64,000 bases of DNA, from NCBI RefSeq assembly GCF_002812045.1, contig NZ_NPEG01000004.1, positions 1 through 64,000 of the forward strand. The letters run 5' to 3'. Positions 55,388-64,000 of this stretch are shown here, in pieces. How positions within the stretch are numbered: position 1 is the first letter of the stretch; each line of letters opens with the position of its first letter. Position numbers and translations under genes: made by a program. The notes beneath the pieces were generated by a model. That model made no database searches and was not told the origin of the DNA. It saw nothing but the letters and a program-made list of their open reading frames with translations. The DNA is from Leptospira haakeii (lineage in GTDB: Bacteria; Spirochaetota; Leptospiria; Leptospirales; Leptospiraceae).

Positions 55388-58300
55388 ATGGATACAATTT
55401 CAATCGCTGGCATCAAAGTACCTAAGTCTAAATTAGGAAATAATTCCGGCTCTCTCGGTTCCGATTTAGTGGAAACGGATTCCACAGTTAGGAATTTACA
55501 AAATATCCTGTATCCTCTTCTGGAATCTCGTCCAGTGCTACTTGTAGGAGATGCCGGGGTGGGTAAAAACGCACTTATCTATTATATTAACTTCAAAAGA
55601 AATCATCCTACTGCAAGATTTAGTTTTAACGAAGATACTCTTCCGGAAGATCTGATCGGTTCTTATCGTTTACTTTTGGATGGAAAAGGTTTCGCTTGGG
55701 GAGATGGCCCCTTAACTTCTGCAGTTAGAAGTGGCGCAAGTTTTGTGGCGGATGAGATGAACCTTTGCCCACCTCATATCATCAAACGTTTTTCCACAGT
55801 TTATGAATCCAATTATTTGGAACTGATCGAAGGTGATGGAACTCGTATCCATGGTGCAGAAGGTTTTAATTTTATTGGAACCCAAAACCCCTCCGAAGGA
55901 TTCGAGGGACGTAAGCCTCTTCCTTTCGATATCACCAGATATTATTCTACTGTATTTATAGATCCTCATACTCCTGACGAGATCCTGTTCATTTTGGGAA
56001 AATTATATCCGAATATGAACACTGATATTCTCAAATCCTGTATCCGTATTTCCCTAGAGACCGAGACCAAAGTGGTTTCGGGTAATTTAGGAAAAGGTGA
56101 TTTAGAAAAATATCACTTCAATATCCGAAATCTTAAAAAACTTTGTAATCGTATCCTTGCTTTAAAGGCGGACCAGCCCGAGCTTAGATTTAGGGAATTA
56201 TGGAATTTTTATGTAGAACCATTCCGCAAAGAAGAAGATCGTAATTCTCAAATTGAACTTCTACTTAAAGAAACTGGGCTTAAGGCCAAACCGAATCTTC
56301 CTGAGCCTAAGTTCGAAGTGCATAAAGGATCCTTATTTTGTAACGATAAGGAAATTCATGTAACGAATGAGAATACTGCAAAAGAAATTCTTTCTTCCGT
56401 TCCAATGCCTTTGAAACTAAGAGAGTTTGCCGAGAAGGTTTACTCTGCAGTTCAATTCAAAGAAAACGTTTTGATAGAATATTCGGAAGAGCAAGATCCT
56501 CAGCTCATTCTACCTTTATTTACTGAGATTAGCGGTGTTCCTTTGGAGGCAGTTCATCTTTGTAAAGGGATCCATACTGCTGATATTATTGGTGCATTAA
56601 AACCGATCGCAGGTTCCCAAGTAGGTTGGGTGGACGGCCCACTTACTAAGGGTATTAGAGAAGGTGGAAATATCCTGATCACAAACCTGGAAGCGGCAGG
56701 TGCGGAATTAGTAGAAAAACTGAATATGCTTACGGATGATGCAAGAGCACTTGTTCTTCCTCCTGAAAGTTCTGAAGATATGCCACTTTCTTTAAAGGAA
56801 GATTCTCGTATCTTCGCACTTAAATTATTCAGAAAGACCAAGTCTACTCCTACAATTTCCAGAGCATTCCGTAACAGGTTTACTTCAGTTCTGTTTCCGG
56901 AATTAGAAGATAATGCGACATTGCAGGAAATTTTAAACTTCTATCTGCCTGAAGGAGGCCTTGTTTCTAAAATGGCGGAGTTCCATATCAAGATTAAGGA
57001 TCTTTCCAAAAAAAGAACGATCGGTTCTGCGAATTTAATGCCTTATACATTCGGGCTTTCTAATCTTCTACAATGGAAGGATCATATCCTACGTTATGCA
57101 GATGAATCTCTCGGAAAAGATGGTCTGCGTGAGATCGCTTTTAGAGGTGGAAAGATCGCTTACTCTAACCAGGTTTCAGATCCTGGAGAAAGAAAAGAGT
57201 TGGAGAGAATTTTAGAATTCTCTTTATCAGGGATCGAGATTGTATCGGACTTCTTCCAAACCTTGGAGGATAAGAAAAAAAAAACTCTGACCCCTTCTAC
57301 CGAAATCGAAAAGAAACGCTGGTGGGATCCTGAATTACATAAGAGAGAACCTCTTACTGGAAAAGCAGAACTCAAAAACTCAGGAAGAGAATTAAGAGAA
57401 GGCCTGGAGATCAATACTCCTGAAACAGGTGGCCAAAGAAAAGAAGGGCCTGACGCCTGGTACGGACAAGAGACCAGAGGAAACATGGGCCAAGGTGAAC
57501 CCGCGGGTGGAGGTGGTGCCTGGGGTTATCGCACCGAAGAATTATACAAAGCATTCTTAGCAAAACGTAGGATACTTTGGGAATATACAATCCAAACAAG
57601 TATCAAAGAATTTAAGGAAGTGTTCGGACGCAGTTTGGAAGAAGTGGAACTGAATCTGGAAAGACTTTTTGATCCGGAAATAGACATCAACCGGATGTAT
57701 AGAAGTGAAGGTTCCAGGATCGACACTCGAAAATATATCTCATTTCTCTCCGGAAAAGGGGACTCTAAGGTATTCGATAAGACTACGATAGATAAGGACG
57801 AAGAAAAACTAAAAGGTGTAGAAGTCGCCTTCCTGGTTTCCAAGTCCCGTAGGATCTTCAACTTCGAATATTCTGTCGCTACATTATCCGCAATGCTCTC
57901 CAGTGCTCATATCCTGGATGAACATGACGTAAACTTCTCCGTAACAGCTTATTCGGATAGAATGAACCGAAAAGACAGGATCGATTTGGTTCAAGTGAAA
58001 CGAATGGACGAATACTTTGATTCCAAAAAGGAAGAGGAGATGTTCGATTCTCTTCGATCGGACTGGCAAGGGGATTCGATTGAAGAATACCAACTCTTAG
58101 AACAGATAGAATCCTACTTTTCCCCGGAGGCCCAGACGAAAATACTGGTTATGATTTCGGACTTTAGGGGACAAAGGGGTAAAACGGAGATCGAACAAGA
58201 GATCCAATCCCGAGACAATAAACGTCTAAAGGCGGAGATCCTTAAACATTCGAATAAAAATTACGTGTTTTTGGGTGTGGGACTGGGACGCAGATATATT

Positions 58301-58417
58301 GCGGAGCATTTATTTCCGGATTCTATCCAAATCACTTCCGAAAACTTTTATAATATGCCGAATTTAATCGGAGCAGAACTGGGAAGATTGATCCTAACTC
58401 ACCATTCTTCCCGATAA
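55388..58417 (+). CDS. double-AAA, VWA-like protein (midasin/MoxR-like layout)
   Basis: A 1009-residue soluble protein. AAA module 1 (about 30-270): Walker A GDAGVGKN (54-61, with Asn in place of the usual Thr/Ser), Walker B VADEMN (D122, E123), sensor TQNP and a later arginine. Module 2 (about 345-520) keeps the fold-like blocks (IIGALKPIAGS, GWVDGPLT) but lacks Walker A (YSEEQDP) and has ITNLEAAG instead of the Walker B acids. A Gly-rich linker (about 690-730) leads to a VWA-like C-terminus (about 815-1009) in which the D-x-S-x-S motif reads LVSKS, so the metal site is lost. Reminiscent of a small midasin. Substrate unknown; smpB follows. Confidence 0.85.
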   Translation: MDTISIAGIKVPKSKLGNNSGSLGSDLVETDSTVRNLQNILYPLLESRPVLLVGDAGVGKNALIYYINFKRNHPTARFSFNEDTLPEDLIGSYRLLLDGKGFAWGDGPLTSAVRSGASFVADEMNLCPPHIIKRFSTVYESNYLELIEGDGTRIHGAEGFNFIGTQNPSEGFEGRKPLPFDITRYYSTVFIDPHTPDEILFILGKLYPNMNTDILKSCIRISLETETKVVSGNLGKGDLEKYHFNIRNLKKLCNRILALKADQPELRFRELWNFYVEPFRKEEDRNSQIELLLKETGLKAKPNLPEPKFEVHKGSLFCNDKEIHVTNENTAKEILSSVPMPLKLREFAEKVYSAVQFKENVLIEYSEEQDPQLILPLFTEISGVPLEAVHLCKGIHTADIIGALKPIAGSQVGWVDGPLTKGIREGGNILITNLEAAGAELVEKLNMLTDDARALVLPPESSEDMPLSLKEDSRIFALKLFRKTKSTPTISRAFRNRFTSVLFPELEDNATLQEILNFYLPEGGLVSKMAEFHIKIKDLSKKRTIGSANLMPYTFGLSNLLQWKDHILRYADESLGKDGLREIAFRGGKIAYSNQVSDPGERKELERILEFSLSGIEIVSDFFQTLEDKKKKTLTPSTEIEKKRWWDPELHKREPLTGKAELKNSGRELREGLEINTPETGGQRKEGPDAWYGQETRGNMGQGEPAGGGGAWGYRTEELYKAFLAKRRILWEYTIQTSIKEFKEVFGRSLEEVELNLERLFDPEIDINRMYRSEGSRIDTRKYISFLSGKGDSKVFDKTTIDKDEEKLKGVEVAFLVSKSRRIFNFEYSVATLSAMLSSAHILDEHDVNFSVTAYSDRMNRKDRIDLVQVKRMDEYFDSKKEEEMFDSLRSDWQGDSIEEYQLLEQIESYFSPEAQTKILVMISDFRGQRGKTEIEQEIQSRDNKRLKAEILKHSNKNYVFLGVGLGRRYIAEHLFPDSIQITSENFYNMPNLIGAELGRLILTHHSSR

Positions 58418-58423
58418 CGGCAA

Positions 58424-58441
58424 GCGCGGGTATCTCCGCGC
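58424..58441 (+). other. GC hairpin just before smpB
   Basis: GCGCGG (58424-58429) pairs with CCGCGC (58436-58441) around a six-base loop, ending nine bases before the smpB ATG and next to its ribosome-binding site (GGGAA). It could limit smpB translation or mark a message boundary. Confidence 0.4.
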
Positions 58442-58450
58442 CTGGGAACT

Positions 58451-58933
58451 ATGGCAACGAAGAAGGAAAAAGACAATAGCCCTCAACCTCTGGTAAATAA
58501 AAAAGCCAAGTTTAACTTCGAATTGATCTCATTCATCGAAGCAGGCATAGTTTTGTCCGGATCAGAAGTTAAAAGTCTCCGAGAAAAAAAAGCAAACCTC
58601 ACTGATGCATTTGCTAAGATAAAAAACGGAGAAGTTTACTTGGATAGTTTTTCTATCACTCCATACAAGAACGGAGGATATTCCAATCACCCGGATATCA
58701 GACCACGTAAACTTCTACTGAATAGAAAAGAGATAGATAAGTTAGATAAACAGATCAAAGAAAAAGGATTGGTGCTCGTCGCAACTAAAGTATATTTCAA
58801 GGATAACCGTTGGGCTAAGGTAGAGTTAGCATTAGGAAAACCTAAAAAACTCTATGATAAACGGGAAGATATGAAAAAAAGCGACGCAAAACTGGAAATC
58901 GCGAGAGCGATGAAGACCAAGAATTACTCCTAA
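58451..58933 (+). CDS. smpB: SsrA-binding protein SmpB
   Basis: Binds tmRNA and brings it to stalled ribosomes. 160 residues: [34 protein letters not shown]-like segment ([16 protein letters not shown]) and a basic C-terminal tail ([13 protein letters not shown]). The tmRNA gene itself is not in the window. The der ATG directly follows the stop. Confidence 0.96.
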   Translation: MATKKEKDNSPQPLVNKKAKFNFELISFIEAGIVLSGSEVKSLREKKANLTDAFAKIKNGEVYLDSFSITPYKNGGYSNHPDIRPRKLLLNRKEIDKLDKQIKEKGLVLVATKVYFKDNRWAKVELALGKPKKLYDKREDMKKSDAKLEIARAMKTKNYS

Positions 58934-60313
58934 ATGTCCTCTAAAAAAAGAGTTCCGATTATAAGTATCGTAGGACGCCAGAATGTTGGTAAGTCCACAT
59001 TATTCAACGCACTTCTCAAAAAGAAATTAGCGATCACAGAAGATTATCCTGGTGTGACACGTGACGTTCTTCGTGCTCGTGTTTTAAATCCGGAGAAGGG
59101 ACTGGATTTTATCCTGGCCGATACTCCAGGTCTGGATATAGAAAGACCTGAAAGTTTGGAAGAAGCAGTTCTTGAAAATGCTTTCAGACAAGTTGCAGAA
59201 TCCGACCTTGTAGTTTTTCTTTTAGATCTGCACGAGGTCACTTCTTACGATTCCAGGCTTATTGATAAATTCAGAAAGGATCCTGAGCTAACTCAGATCC
59301 CAGTATTATACTGCGTGAACAAAGTGGATCATCCGGAAGATGAAGAAGATCTGGATTCTTTTTATAAGATGGGTTTGTCGGAAATCCTACCGATTTCTGC
59401 TATAGGAAGAAGAAACCTTCCTCTTCTTTTAGAAAAAATTGCATTCTTACTTCCAACTGCAAAAAGAAGACTCCAGACTTCTGAAGAAGGCGAAACTACC
59501 TCTACAGCTAGTGCTGAAGACTTCAGTCTTGCAATCGTAGGAAAACCAAACGCAGGAAAATCCAGTTTATTAAATGCACTTTGTGGATATGATAGAGCAG
59601 TTGTGAGCGAGGTTGCCGGAACTACTCGAGACTCAGTAGATACAACTGTTACATTTGAGGGCAAAAAGATCCGTATCACAGATACTGCTGGTATCCGCAG
59701 AAAATCGGATAAGGCAGAAGCCTTGGAATTTTATTCTTACCAAAGAACAAAAAGAACCATCCAGAATTCTGATGTTGTCATTCATCTTTTGGATGCGCTT
59801 AAAGGTTTCGGGGAATTCGATAAAAAGATCGTAGGAATGCTCCAAGAAGAAGGAAAACCATTCTTACTCGCCGTAAATAAATGGGACGCAATAGAAGATA
59901 AGGATAATGATTCCTTTAAAAATTACCAAGAACGTTTATATTCCAGATTCCCTCTTTTAAAAGAAATACAGATCATCACCTTAAGTGCTAAAGAAAAACA
60001 GAGGATCCATAAGATGATGGAAATGACCATCGATCTTGCGTCCCGTTCTAAGAAAAAAATCTCTACCTCAGAATTAAACCAATCTCTTAGGGCATGGATG
60101 GCGGAAGCAGGTAGGTCCTTCTCCGCAAATAAACCTCCTAAGATGTTGTATTGTACACAAGTTTCTGTTTCTCCGTTCCATCTCATCTTATTCGTGAATC
60201 ATGTGGATTATTTCAAATCCAATCTAATAACATTTATAAAGAAGAAGCTGACAGAGAAATATAATCTGAAAGGGATCCCGATCCGTTTAGAATTGAGATC
60301 TGATAGAAAATGA
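58934..60313 (+). CDS. der: ribosome-associated GTPase Der (EngA)
   Basis: Double-GTPase essential for 50S assembly. G domain 1 from residue 14 ([17 protein letters not shown]), G domain 2 from about 203 ([22 protein letters not shown]) and a C-terminal KH-like domain (about 370-459). The acidic linker is short. Abuts smpB and overlaps plsY by four bases. Confidence 0.97.
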   Translation: MSSKKRVPIISIVGRQNVGKSTLFNALLKKKLAITEDYPGVTRDVLRARVLNPEKGLDFILADTPGLDIERPESLEEAVLENAFRQVAESDLVVFLLDLHEVTSYDSRLIDKFRKDPELTQIPVLYCVNKVDHPEDEEDLDSFYKMGLSEILPISAIGRRNLPLLLEKIAFLLPTAKRRLQTSEEGETTSTASAEDFSLAIVGKPNAGKSSLLNALCGYDRAVVSEVAGTTRDSVDTTVTFEGKKIRITDTAGIRRKSDKAEALEFYSYQRTKRTIQNSDVVIHLLDALKGFGEFDKKIVGMLQEEGKPFLLAVNKWDAIEDKDNDSFKNYQERLYSRFPLLKEIQIITLSAKEKQRIHKMMEMTIDLASRSKKKISTSELNQSLRAWMAEAGRSFSANKPPKMLYCTQVSVSPFHLILFVNHVDYFKSNLITFIKKKLTEKYNLKGIPIRLELRSDRK

Positions 60314-60942
60314 ACGAATTATATATACTCTTCTTACCTGGCTCTTTTCTTATAGGCTCAATTCCTTTTGGGTTTTTGGCCGCTAAATTTAAAGGAATAG
60401 ATATCAGACAAAAAGGAAGCGGTAATATCGGTGCAACCAATGTAACCCGTATGCTTGGATGGAAGATCGGACTTCCGGTTTTACTTTTAGACATTGCTAA
60501 AGGTGCGGTTTTCCCATTTACGATCCGATTGATCTACGGGGAATCCCAAGAGTTACTTTCCCTTTTTTGCGGAGTCGTAGCAGTCCTCGGTCATATGTTT
60601 TCTCCCTTTTTAAAATTTAAAGGCGGGAAGGGCGTTGCCACAAGCTTCGGAGTATTTGCAGTGCTTGCACCAGGGCCGACTCTTATTACCTTAATCGTAT
60701 TCTTAAGTTTGAAAAAGATTTTCGGCTTCGTATCGATTGGATCAATCGGTGGAGCAATCACTTTACCTATTTCGTATTATCTACTTTCTTTAATAGACGG
60801 TAAAAGTTTTAATACTCCCATTTTTTGGGCAATTGTATGTATCAGTTCTACGATCTTGATTTTACATAGGACTAATTTGATCCGATTGATCAAAGGCCAA
60901 GAGTTTGCTTCCGATAAAGAGAAGTATAAAAACCAAGAATAA
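60310..60942 (+). CDS. plsY: acyl-phosphate:glycerol-3-phosphate acyltransferase PlsY
   Basis: First acyl transfer of phospholipid synthesis, from acyl-phosphate. 210 residues, five likely membrane spans. Conserved blocks: [17 protein letters not shown] (phosphate site), [21 protein letters not shown] and a C-terminal HRTNLIRL. The ATG overlaps the der stop. Confidence 0.95.
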   Translation: MNELYILFLPGSFLIGSIPFGFLAAKFKGIDIRQKGSGNIGATNVTRMLGWKIGLPVLLLDIAKGAVFPFTIRLIYGESQELLSLFCGVVAVLGHMFSPFLKFKGGKGVATSFGVFAVLAPGPTLITLIVFLSLKKIFGFVSIGSIGGAITLPISYYLLSLIDGKSFNTPIFWAIVCISSTILILHRTNLIRLIKGQEFASDKEKYKNQE

Positions 60943-61021
60943 ACTTTTTCTAAAATTCCGAAAGATCAGTTTTAGGCTTGAATTTGGAGCTGAGCCGATC
61001 TAAAAATCTCCCTTAAGGTTT

Positions 61022-61708
61022 ATGATTCACAAGGAGATAGACGAAAACCGTACCAGAGAAGAGAAGATCGAGAGTCTGAATCGATTCTTGCAAGCTCACC
61101 CTTTGGCAGAGATCCAAGACCTGTACAAATGGCTCTATTACGGGGAATTCGGAGAGATCGCTATCCAGGAATTTTATACCGAAAAAAAGAACGCTCCTGC
61201 TCTTCACTCCATGTTAGAAGAGTTAAGATTCGACGGTGATAATAATATCTCTCCCGAAAATGTTTGGGAACCTCTCGGTTTTTCCCAAAGATACCTGATG
61301 ATCTATCTTACTCCATATTATAATATGGAATATCCTTTGATGAGGATCGTAAATCTGATCCAAAGATCATCCGCATTCCAAGGATATCGAATGAGATTCA
61401 AGCTGGATTGGATTTTACTCAAGGACGAGATCGTATCTCGAAATATTGGATTCTCAAAACAAGACTTTATCAATTTTGAAGATAGGATCCAATTCCACCA
61501 ATTGCCCGAATTGGACTTCTCAGATACATTCAAACAAAATTATCCTGCTGCAAAAAGGATTATAGCAGGTAAATTGTTCTTCGAATATTTTCCCGAGTTC
61601 ATAGGAGAGCCAAGAGGATTCACATTACTCGAGGACGAGGCAGGTTCTTCTATCCCGGAAGAGGAAGAAGAGATGTCCTATCCTCGCTGGGAAGGTGAGG
61701 CCCTGTAG
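61022..61708 (+). CDS. conserved hypothetical protein, 228 aa
   Basis: Not recognised. Soluble, acidic, helix-rich, with short repeats of aromatic and charged residues and an acidic C-terminal tail (IPEEEEEMSYPRWEGEAL). AAGG stands close before the ATG. A structured helical domain fills residues 20-200. No catalytic motif. Its TAG stop falls inside a palindromic repeat copy (61704-61719). Confidence 0.8.
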   Translation: MIHKEIDENRTREEKIESLNRFLQAHPLAEIQDLYKWLYYGEFGEIAIQEFYTEKKNAPALHSMLEELRFDGDNNISPENVWEPLGFSQRYLMIYLTPYYNMEYPLMRIVNLIQRSSAFQGYRMRFKLDWILLKDEIVSRNIGFSKQDFINFEDRIQFHQLPELDFSDTFKQNYPAAKRIIAGKLFFEYFPEFIGEPRGFTLLEDEAGSSIPEEEEEMSYPRWEGEAL

Positions 61709-61719
61709 GGGCTCCTACA
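61704..61719. repeat. palindromic repeat family copy containing a stop codon
   Basis: TGTAGGGGCTCCTACA. The stem TGTAGG/CCTACA is complete with the loop GGCT, and the TAG at 61706-61708 is the stop of the gene ahead. Confidence 0.65.
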
Positions 61720-61759
61720 AACGCGGCTAAAGACGCCATTTTCTTCCGAAATTTCTTTC

Positions 61760-61788
61760 TTTACAAAACTTACCGAATGGTCTAAATT
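61760..61788 (+). promoter_or_regulatory. sigma70-type promoter of the 70-aa gene
   Basis: TTTACA (61760-61765) and TAAATT (61783-61788) are 17 bases apart. Transcription would begin near 61795, shortly before the AGGA ribosome-binding site of the next gene. Confidence 0.4.
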
Positions 61789-61811
61789 TTGTAAAAATAG
61801 GATTCGCAGTT

Positions 61812-62024
61812 ATGTTACAAGAAATCAATGCAGCCGGAAGCAATAACCGAGCAGCCCAACAATTCTCCCAATCCGAATTCACTATCCGTAATATGCCGGA
61901 TCGTCTTCATCCGCTTAGCAACATGGATACTGTTGTTACAGCACCGAAGAGTCTCGCCAAGGTAGGCGTAAATACCGATGATCAAATTACTCGCAGGGGT
62001 TATCTAATCGATCTAAATGCATGA
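61812..62024 (+). CDS. small hypothetical protein, 70 aa
   Basis: Not recognised. A soluble peptide rich in N, Q, S and charged residues, without membrane span or cysteine. AGGA stands nine bases before the ATG. It has its own promoter and a strong terminator just after the stop, so it is probably a separate transcription unit and really expressed. Confidence 0.68.
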   Translation: MLQEINAAGSNNRAAQQFSQSEFTIRNMPDRLHPLSNMDTVVTAPKSLAKVGVNTDDQITRRGYLIDLNA

Positions 62025-62053
62025 TCTTTCAGATACAGACTAAAGTCGAAAGG

Positions 62054-62081
62054 AAAACCCGGCACTAAGGCCGGGTTTTTT
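62054..62081 (+). terminator. intrinsic terminator after the 70-aa gene
   Basis: AAAACCCGGC (62054-62063), loop ACTAAG, then GCCGGGTTTT (62070-62079), and further Ts. A perfect ten-pair stem with a T-run; the clearest terminator in the window. Confidence 0.9.
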
Positions 62082-62137
62082 ATTATACTCCTCTTCAAAG
62101 ATAGAACAAAAAAACTGGTAATGAGGCAGAACTAGGA

Positions 62138-63070
62138 ATGTTCCAAAATCAATCTATAAAATTCTTTATCCTACTCGTGATTGCTATGGTGAGCTGGGGA
62201 TTCGCTTGGCCTTCTGCAAAATCAATCGTGGGGACAGAACCTCCGATCGTAATTGTGTTCTGGAGATTTTTAGCCACAGCACTTTCTTTAGTTCCAGTAT
62301 TGATCTTGAGAAAAGAATCCATTGCCTTACCTGATAAAAAAGGATTACTACAAGTTGCGATAGGCGCTGTATTATATACAATATACAATCAATTCTTCCT
62401 ATTAGGACTTAGCCAAGGTTTGGCCGGAGCCGGTGGAGTATTGGTTACTACAATGAATCCGATCTTCACTTATATTTTGGTTCATACATTCCAAAGAAAA
62501 CTTCCTTCCGGAAAAGAATTTATAGGTTTATTGATAGGGTTAACGGGCGGGTTCTTGCTCTTGAAAATTTGGGAAGGAGATTGGACTCTACTCTTCCAAT
62601 CAGGGAATGTTTACTTTCTACTCTGTGCATTTAGTTGGGCAATTCTAAGTATGAATAGCCATAGCACGGGGCAAAGAATGTCTCCGATGGTGTACAGCTT
62701 TTACGTGTTCAGTATCGGAACGGTGCTGGATCTATTTCTTGCATTCCCATATGATCTAGGCGGAGTAATGGATAATAATTGGAATTTCTGGGTCCAACTA
62801 CTTTATCTTTCCGTAATATCTACGACTTTCGGGACCACTGTATATTTTTATGCATCCAGTAGATTGGGATCCAGAACTGCGAGTTCCTTTATATTCTTAG
62901 TTCCTGTGACCGCACTTTTGGGGAGTTGGATCTTTTTGGGAGAAGAACCTAAATTGAGTACATTGCTCGGTGGAATATTTGCGATCTCCTCTGTGGTCAT
63001 ACTGAATAGAACTCAGGGAAAAAAAGAAGAAGTTTTATCAACAGAAGAAGAACTAGACGTTCCGAATTAA
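62138..63070 (+). CDS. EamA/DMT-family transporter
   Basis: 310 residues with about ten hydrophobic spans in two EamA repeats (about 10-140 and 150-295; WGFAWPSAK and GTTVYFYASSRLGS). Members export metabolites such as amino acids; the substrate is not predictable. Convergent with the next gene, the stops overlapping by three bases. Confidence 0.88.
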   Translation: MFQNQSIKFFILLVIAMVSWGFAWPSAKSIVGTEPPIVIVFWRFLATALSLVPVLILRKESIALPDKKGLLQVAIGAVLYTIYNQFFLLGLSQGLAGAGGVLVTTMNPIFTYILVHTFQRKLPSGKEFIGLLIGLTGGFLLLKIWEGDWTLLFQSGNVYFLLCAFSWAILSMNSHSTGQRMSPMVYSFYVFSIGTVLDLFLAFPYDLGGVMDNNWNFWVQLLYLSVISTTFGTTVYFYASSRLGSRTASSFIFLVPVTALLGSWIFLGEEPKLSTLLGGIFAISSVVILNRTQGKKEEVLSTEEELDVPN

Positions 63071-63288
63071 CCCCAGTTACTTTTATAAAAATGTCTGCCT
63101 TTAGGAGCCACCTGGAAACCTTCCGGGTGCTCCACTATCAGACTCGCCTCTTTCAAATCTTCTAAATGAGGTCTCAGATTCCATTCGGTAAGAGAAGTGT
63201 TCAGTTCTAAATCCCGTATAGTAAGAAATCCTCCTTCGGAAGATGCCCTATAAATATCTTGCAGGATTTGATTTTCAATACCACTCAT
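63067..63288 (-). CDS. small winged-helix-like protein, 73 aa
   Basis: Helix-turn-helix-like pattern: an initial helix (ENQILQDIYRASS), FLTIRDLELNTSLTEWNLRPHLEDL as the recognition part, and a wing-like end (LIVEHPEGFQVAPKG). Probably binds DNA or protein. It lies 12 bases after the EAL gene and is likely co-transcribed. Confidence 0.65.
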   Translation of the reverse strand: MSGIENQILQDIYRASSEGGFLTIRDLELNTSLTEWNLRPHLEDLKEASLIVEHPEGFQVAPKGRHFYKSNWG

Positions 63289-63300
63289 TGAAACCGTTTT

Positions 63301-64000
63301 TTAGTACAGGCGAGGAGCGGTCACGTCTAAAAATACATAAGCGCCAGATCCCACTTCTCTGCTAAAAACGATCAGATCTTTTACCGCATCGCTATCAAAA
63401 TATCGTTCGCTCATTCCCCAATCATCAGGCTTTCTCATAGAATCTCTAAGTTGCCTATAAAAATAAGGAAGATAAGACCAATTTTTACCGATCCCATGGC
63501 TTGTTTCCCTGAATGAATCCTCACCGGTTCTCATATAATAGGGAGATAATTGAGTTCCTTTAGAATCAGTGATATAAACCCTATGGATCTCTTTAGAAGA
63601 TTGGAAAACGGTATAAGCATCGATCAGATATCGATTAGCTATTTGTAATATAGGGAAAGGGTTCAGAAGTTCCCCTAAAGTCAGTCTGATCTTATTCTCA
63701 AAACTCAACTCTTGTTTAAGTGCTTCCATCTTTTTTTGATGAAAAAATTTCACCATTTCTTTGATAGATAAAGAAGGTTCCTTGCCCGTAGAAAGTTCTG
63801 CCCCAGGTCTTAAAAGTAAAAATCCCTGCAAGAATCTGGCTCCACCTTCTAAGGCGAAGTATAATTCTTCCTGGGTTTCTAGACCTTCATATAGAACAGA
63901 AGCTCCTAAGGAGAATGCAAGATCTCGTATATGTTCTAATACTTTTCGGACCGATGGAGAACGAGAAGATGCTCTGATTAATCTTAGATCTAATTTTAAA
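63301..64000 (-). CDS. EAL-domain protein, C-terminal part (cut by window edge)
   Basis: The frame is open from the window edge to the stop, 232 codons. Visible EAL blocks: KLD near the edge and YEGLET, followed by LQGFLL. These are the end of the c-di-GMP phosphodiesterase domain, with the glutamate of the E-G-V-E motif present. The catalytic N-terminal blocks are outside the window, so activity cannot be judged. A C-terminal region of about 160 residues follows that may be a sensory or partner domain. Confidence 0.8.
   Translation of the reverse strand, partial: LKLDLRLIRASSRSPSVRKVLEHIRDLAFSLGASVLYEGLETQEELYFALEGGARFLQGFLLLRPGAELSTGKEPSLSIKEMVKFFHQKKMEALKQELSFENKIRLTLGELLNPFPILQIANRYLIDAYTVFQSSKEIHRVYITDSKGTQLSPYYMRTGEDSFRETSHGIGKNWSYLPYFYRQLRDSMRKPDDWGMSERYFDSDAVKDLIVFSREVGSGAYVFLDVTAPRLY

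Overview
The window looks like chromosomal DNA of a Leptospira species. The protein content points there: a CHASE2-type class III cyclase, DUF1574-like and spirochaete-type lipoproteins, a GT22-like sugar transferase and the rimP-nusA-infB-rbfA-truB-rpsO-pnp order. The moderate GC judged by eye and the frequent TTG starts fit. The species is not determined. I saw no rRNA, tRNA, CRISPR array, transposase or phage gene.

Layout. 1-7.5 kb (+): end of an upstream gene, adenylate cyclase, dxs, a TPR protein, a GNAT acetyltransferase, an HSL-type esterase and a zinc alcohol dehydrogenase. 7.6-10.5 kb: three unrecognised proteins (one a lipoprotein) and an NmrA-type reductase. 10.6-13.3 kb (-): a GT2-GtrA glycosyltransferase and a GT22-like polytopic transferase. 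13.4-21.7 kb: a PQQ-type dehydrogenase fused to cytochrome c, a DUF1574-like protein, a large cNMP-domain protein, a DUF1343 (NamZ-like) protein and two small unknowns. 21.75-23.2 kb: a small AT-rich accessory stretch with three unrecognised short genes. 23.2-26.8 kb: an Fe-S/CDGSH protein, a small membrane protein, Nnr and a lipoprotein.

27.0-52.4 kb is one continuous plus-strand run of housekeeping genes. It holds translation and RNA metabolism (rimP, nusA, infB, rbfA, truB, rpsO, pnp), an M16 protease, dut, ftsK, lolA, a rodZ-like gene, rimO, pgsA, trpD, yajC, an unknown K/E-rich membrane protein, secD, secF, ribD, ribE and ribBA. Many neighbours overlap by a few bases (rbfA/truB, rimO/pgsA, pgsA/trpD, secD/secF, secF/ribD, ribD/ribE), which suggests translational coupling. 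52.4-55.1 kb (-): pdxH, prepilin peptidase and an aminotransferase. 55.4-60.9 kb (+): a 1009-residue double-AAA plus VWA-like protein, smpB, der and plsY. 61-64 kb: two unrecognised proteins, an EamA transporter, a small winged-helix-like protein and a partial EAL-domain protein running off the edge.

The least explained items are these. (1) A dispersed 16-bp palindrome, about TGTWGGARYTCCWACA, found only between genes and twice providing a gene's TAG stop codon. (2) Degenerate CTCTGTG/CACAGAG mosaics at three intergenic sites. (3) The double-AAA/VWA protein, whose second ATPase module and MIDAS site look inactive. (4) The unknown membrane protein between yajC and secD. (5) A terminator-like hairpin in the rimP-nusA leader. 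(6) Operator-like repeats at about 16.83 kb and 37.16-37.21 kb. (7) The short-gene accessory stretch at 22 kb.
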